This document shows positions 63,309-64,000 of a stretch of DNA of 64,000 nt, piece by piece; position 1 is the first letter of the stretch, and each line of letters opens with the position of its first letter. Both the position numbers and the translations under genes were made by a program. Below the pieces are notes generated by a model. The model made no database searches, was not told where the DNA came from, and was given only the letters and a program-made list of their open reading frames with translations. This DNA is from Acidobacteriota bacterium (lineage in GTDB: Bacteria; Acidobacteriota; Vicinamibacteria; Vicinamibacterales; SCN-69-37). The stretch covers positions 62,001 to 126,000 of the forward strand of contig JADYYY010000004.1 of NCBI GenBank assembly GCA_020853395.1, written 5' to 3'.

Positions 63309-63815
63309 CTATACGCGTTTGACGATGGCGCCGGCGGGCGCCGCGAGGATGCGCGTGAGATCCTCCACCGTGCGCTCCACCGGGTCCTCGACGCCCACCA
63401 GGATCTGCCCGTTCGTGACCTCGGTGTCGTAGAGCAGCCGCTTCGATCGGGCGGGCAGGCTGGCCGAGACCAGCAGGGAGATGACGGTGGCGAGGATCGA
63501 GCCGAGCATCGTGCACTCGAAGATGATGACCATGTTGGGCCACCACGGCGTGATCGGCATGCCGCCGGTGACGACCGGCCACAGCAACTGCCCGGTGCGG
63601 GTCAGCCAGGTTCCAAGGCTGAACCCGATCAGGGCGCCGAGGCAGGCGATGTACCACATCCTCGTGCGCCGATCGGCCTGGAAGAACTCGAAGTCCTCCA
63701 TCGGGTACGGCGTGATGATCGTGATCTGATCCAGGCTCAGGCCCGACGCGCGCAGGCCGTTGACGGCCTGCTGTGCGGCGTTGCCATCGCGGTAGAGCGC
63801 GTAGACGGCGTTCAC
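63309..63815 (-). CDS. actD: alternative complex III subunit ActD (DUF3341)
   Basis: A 168-residue DUF3341 protein with two membrane helices (about 54-76 and 95-118) between a ferredoxin-like N-terminal domain (YALYRDGNAAQQAVNGLRASGLSLDQITIITPYP) and a C-terminal tail. YIACLGALIGFSLGTWLTRTGQLLWPVVTGGMPITPWWPNMVIIFECTMLG is the diagnostic ActD hairpin. ACIII oxidises quinol and reduces cytochrome c or an oxidase in place of bc1. GTG start overlaps the stop of the ActC-like gene. Confidence 0.92.
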   Translation of the reverse strand: MNAVYALYRDGNAAQQAVNGLRASGLSLDQITIITPYPMEDFEFFQADRRTRMWYIACLGALIGFSLGTWLTRTGQLLWPVVTGGMPITPWWPNMVIIFECTMLGSILATVISLLVSASLPARSKRLLYDTEVTNGQILVGVEDPVERTVEDLTRILAAPAGAIVKRV

Positions 63816-64000
63816 AGGTGCAGCTCCCCGAGCGGATGCGTCTTCGTGGCGGGCGGCAGCAGCCGCGGCGACGGGTGCTCGCCTCCCTTCAGCTCCCAGA
63901 TCGAGATGATCGGGACGAACTTCGCGAACAGCACGTAGAGCATGATCATCGCGGCGAACGTCGCCGTCATGACGATCAGCTCGACCGGCTGCGGCAGGTA
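63812..64000 (-). CDS. actC: partial: ActC (NrfD-like) subunit C-terminus
   Basis: The last 62 codons of a membrane protein that runs off the right edge: a helix (ELIVMTATFAAMIMLYVLFA) and a tail KFVPIISIWELKGGEHPSPR... typical of the end of the NrfD-like ActC subunit of alternative complex III. The stop (63812-63814) overlaps the actD GTG by two bases, showing the order actC-actD. The rest of the operon (actA, actB) is expected beyond 64000. Confidence 0.85.
   Translation of the reverse strand, partial: YLPQPVELIVMTATFAAMIMLYVLFAKFVPIISIWELKGGEHPSPRLLPPATKTHPLGELHL

Overview
The window looks like a chromosomal segment of a high-GC Gram-negative bacterium, most likely an Acidobacteriota (Vicinamibacteria-like). 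Evidence: a PadR repressor directly upstream of an ADOP-type orphan permease, ActC/ActD genes of alternative complex III at the right edge, outer-membrane barrels and lipoproteins, GC-rich coding and no rRNA or tRNA genes. This placement is inference; no 16S is present.

Layout. 1-4.3 kb: small stress/enzyme genes (DinB-like, PPOX-type, DUF3079, envelope lipoprotein-like, serine hydrolase, DUF4149). 4.3-13.6 kb: M16 peptidase, then a plus-strand run of GPAT-like acyltransferase, proline dehydrogenase, SDR and CCA-adding enzyme, then DJ-1-like and secreted proteins. 13.9-18.3 kb: DoxX/MarR and PadR/ADOP pairs. 18.7-24.4 kb: NagB, outer-membrane protein, a ligase-ACP-acyltransferase fusion, IF-1 and a DEAD-box helicase. 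24.5-51.5 kb: a respiratory region centred on a narC-G-H-J-I-K1-porin-K2 operon, with a Crp/Fnr regulator, a RIC (hemerythrin) repair protein, a histidine kinase/NarL-type regulator, a SLAC1/TehA-type channel, a CuA-cupredoxin/cytochrome/beta-barrel trio, a diheme cytochrome and NnrS. 51.6-58 kb: housekeeping and envelope genes fabG-like, pyrE, truA, uppS, cdsA, dxr, rseP. 58-64 kb: glucokinase, a GarR-like dehydrogenase, a BRCT-HTH-TPR protein, a B12/radical SAM enzyme and alternative complex III genes.

How it works together. The nar operon would take electrons through a membrane-anchored diheme cytochrome and NarI to a cytoplasm-facing NarGH. Two NarK-type carriers and a porin encoded between them would move nitrate/nitrite across both membranes. 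RIC and NnrS fit protection from NO made during nitrate respiration.

The main new signal is a 16-bp palindrome, TATGAC-N4-GTCATA, seen five times in non-coding DNA here. Four copies have a TAnnnT-type -10 hexamer 29.5-30.5 bp from the palindrome centre, the geometry of a class II Crp/Fnr activator. Its likely reader is the Crp/Fnr protein at 26694-27383, whose recognition helix has Ile where FNR has its base-discriminating Ser. Two further patterns recur: -10 hexamers 6-9 nt upstream of start codons (predicted leaderless mRNAs), and short tandem repeats covering stop codons at convergent gene junctions.
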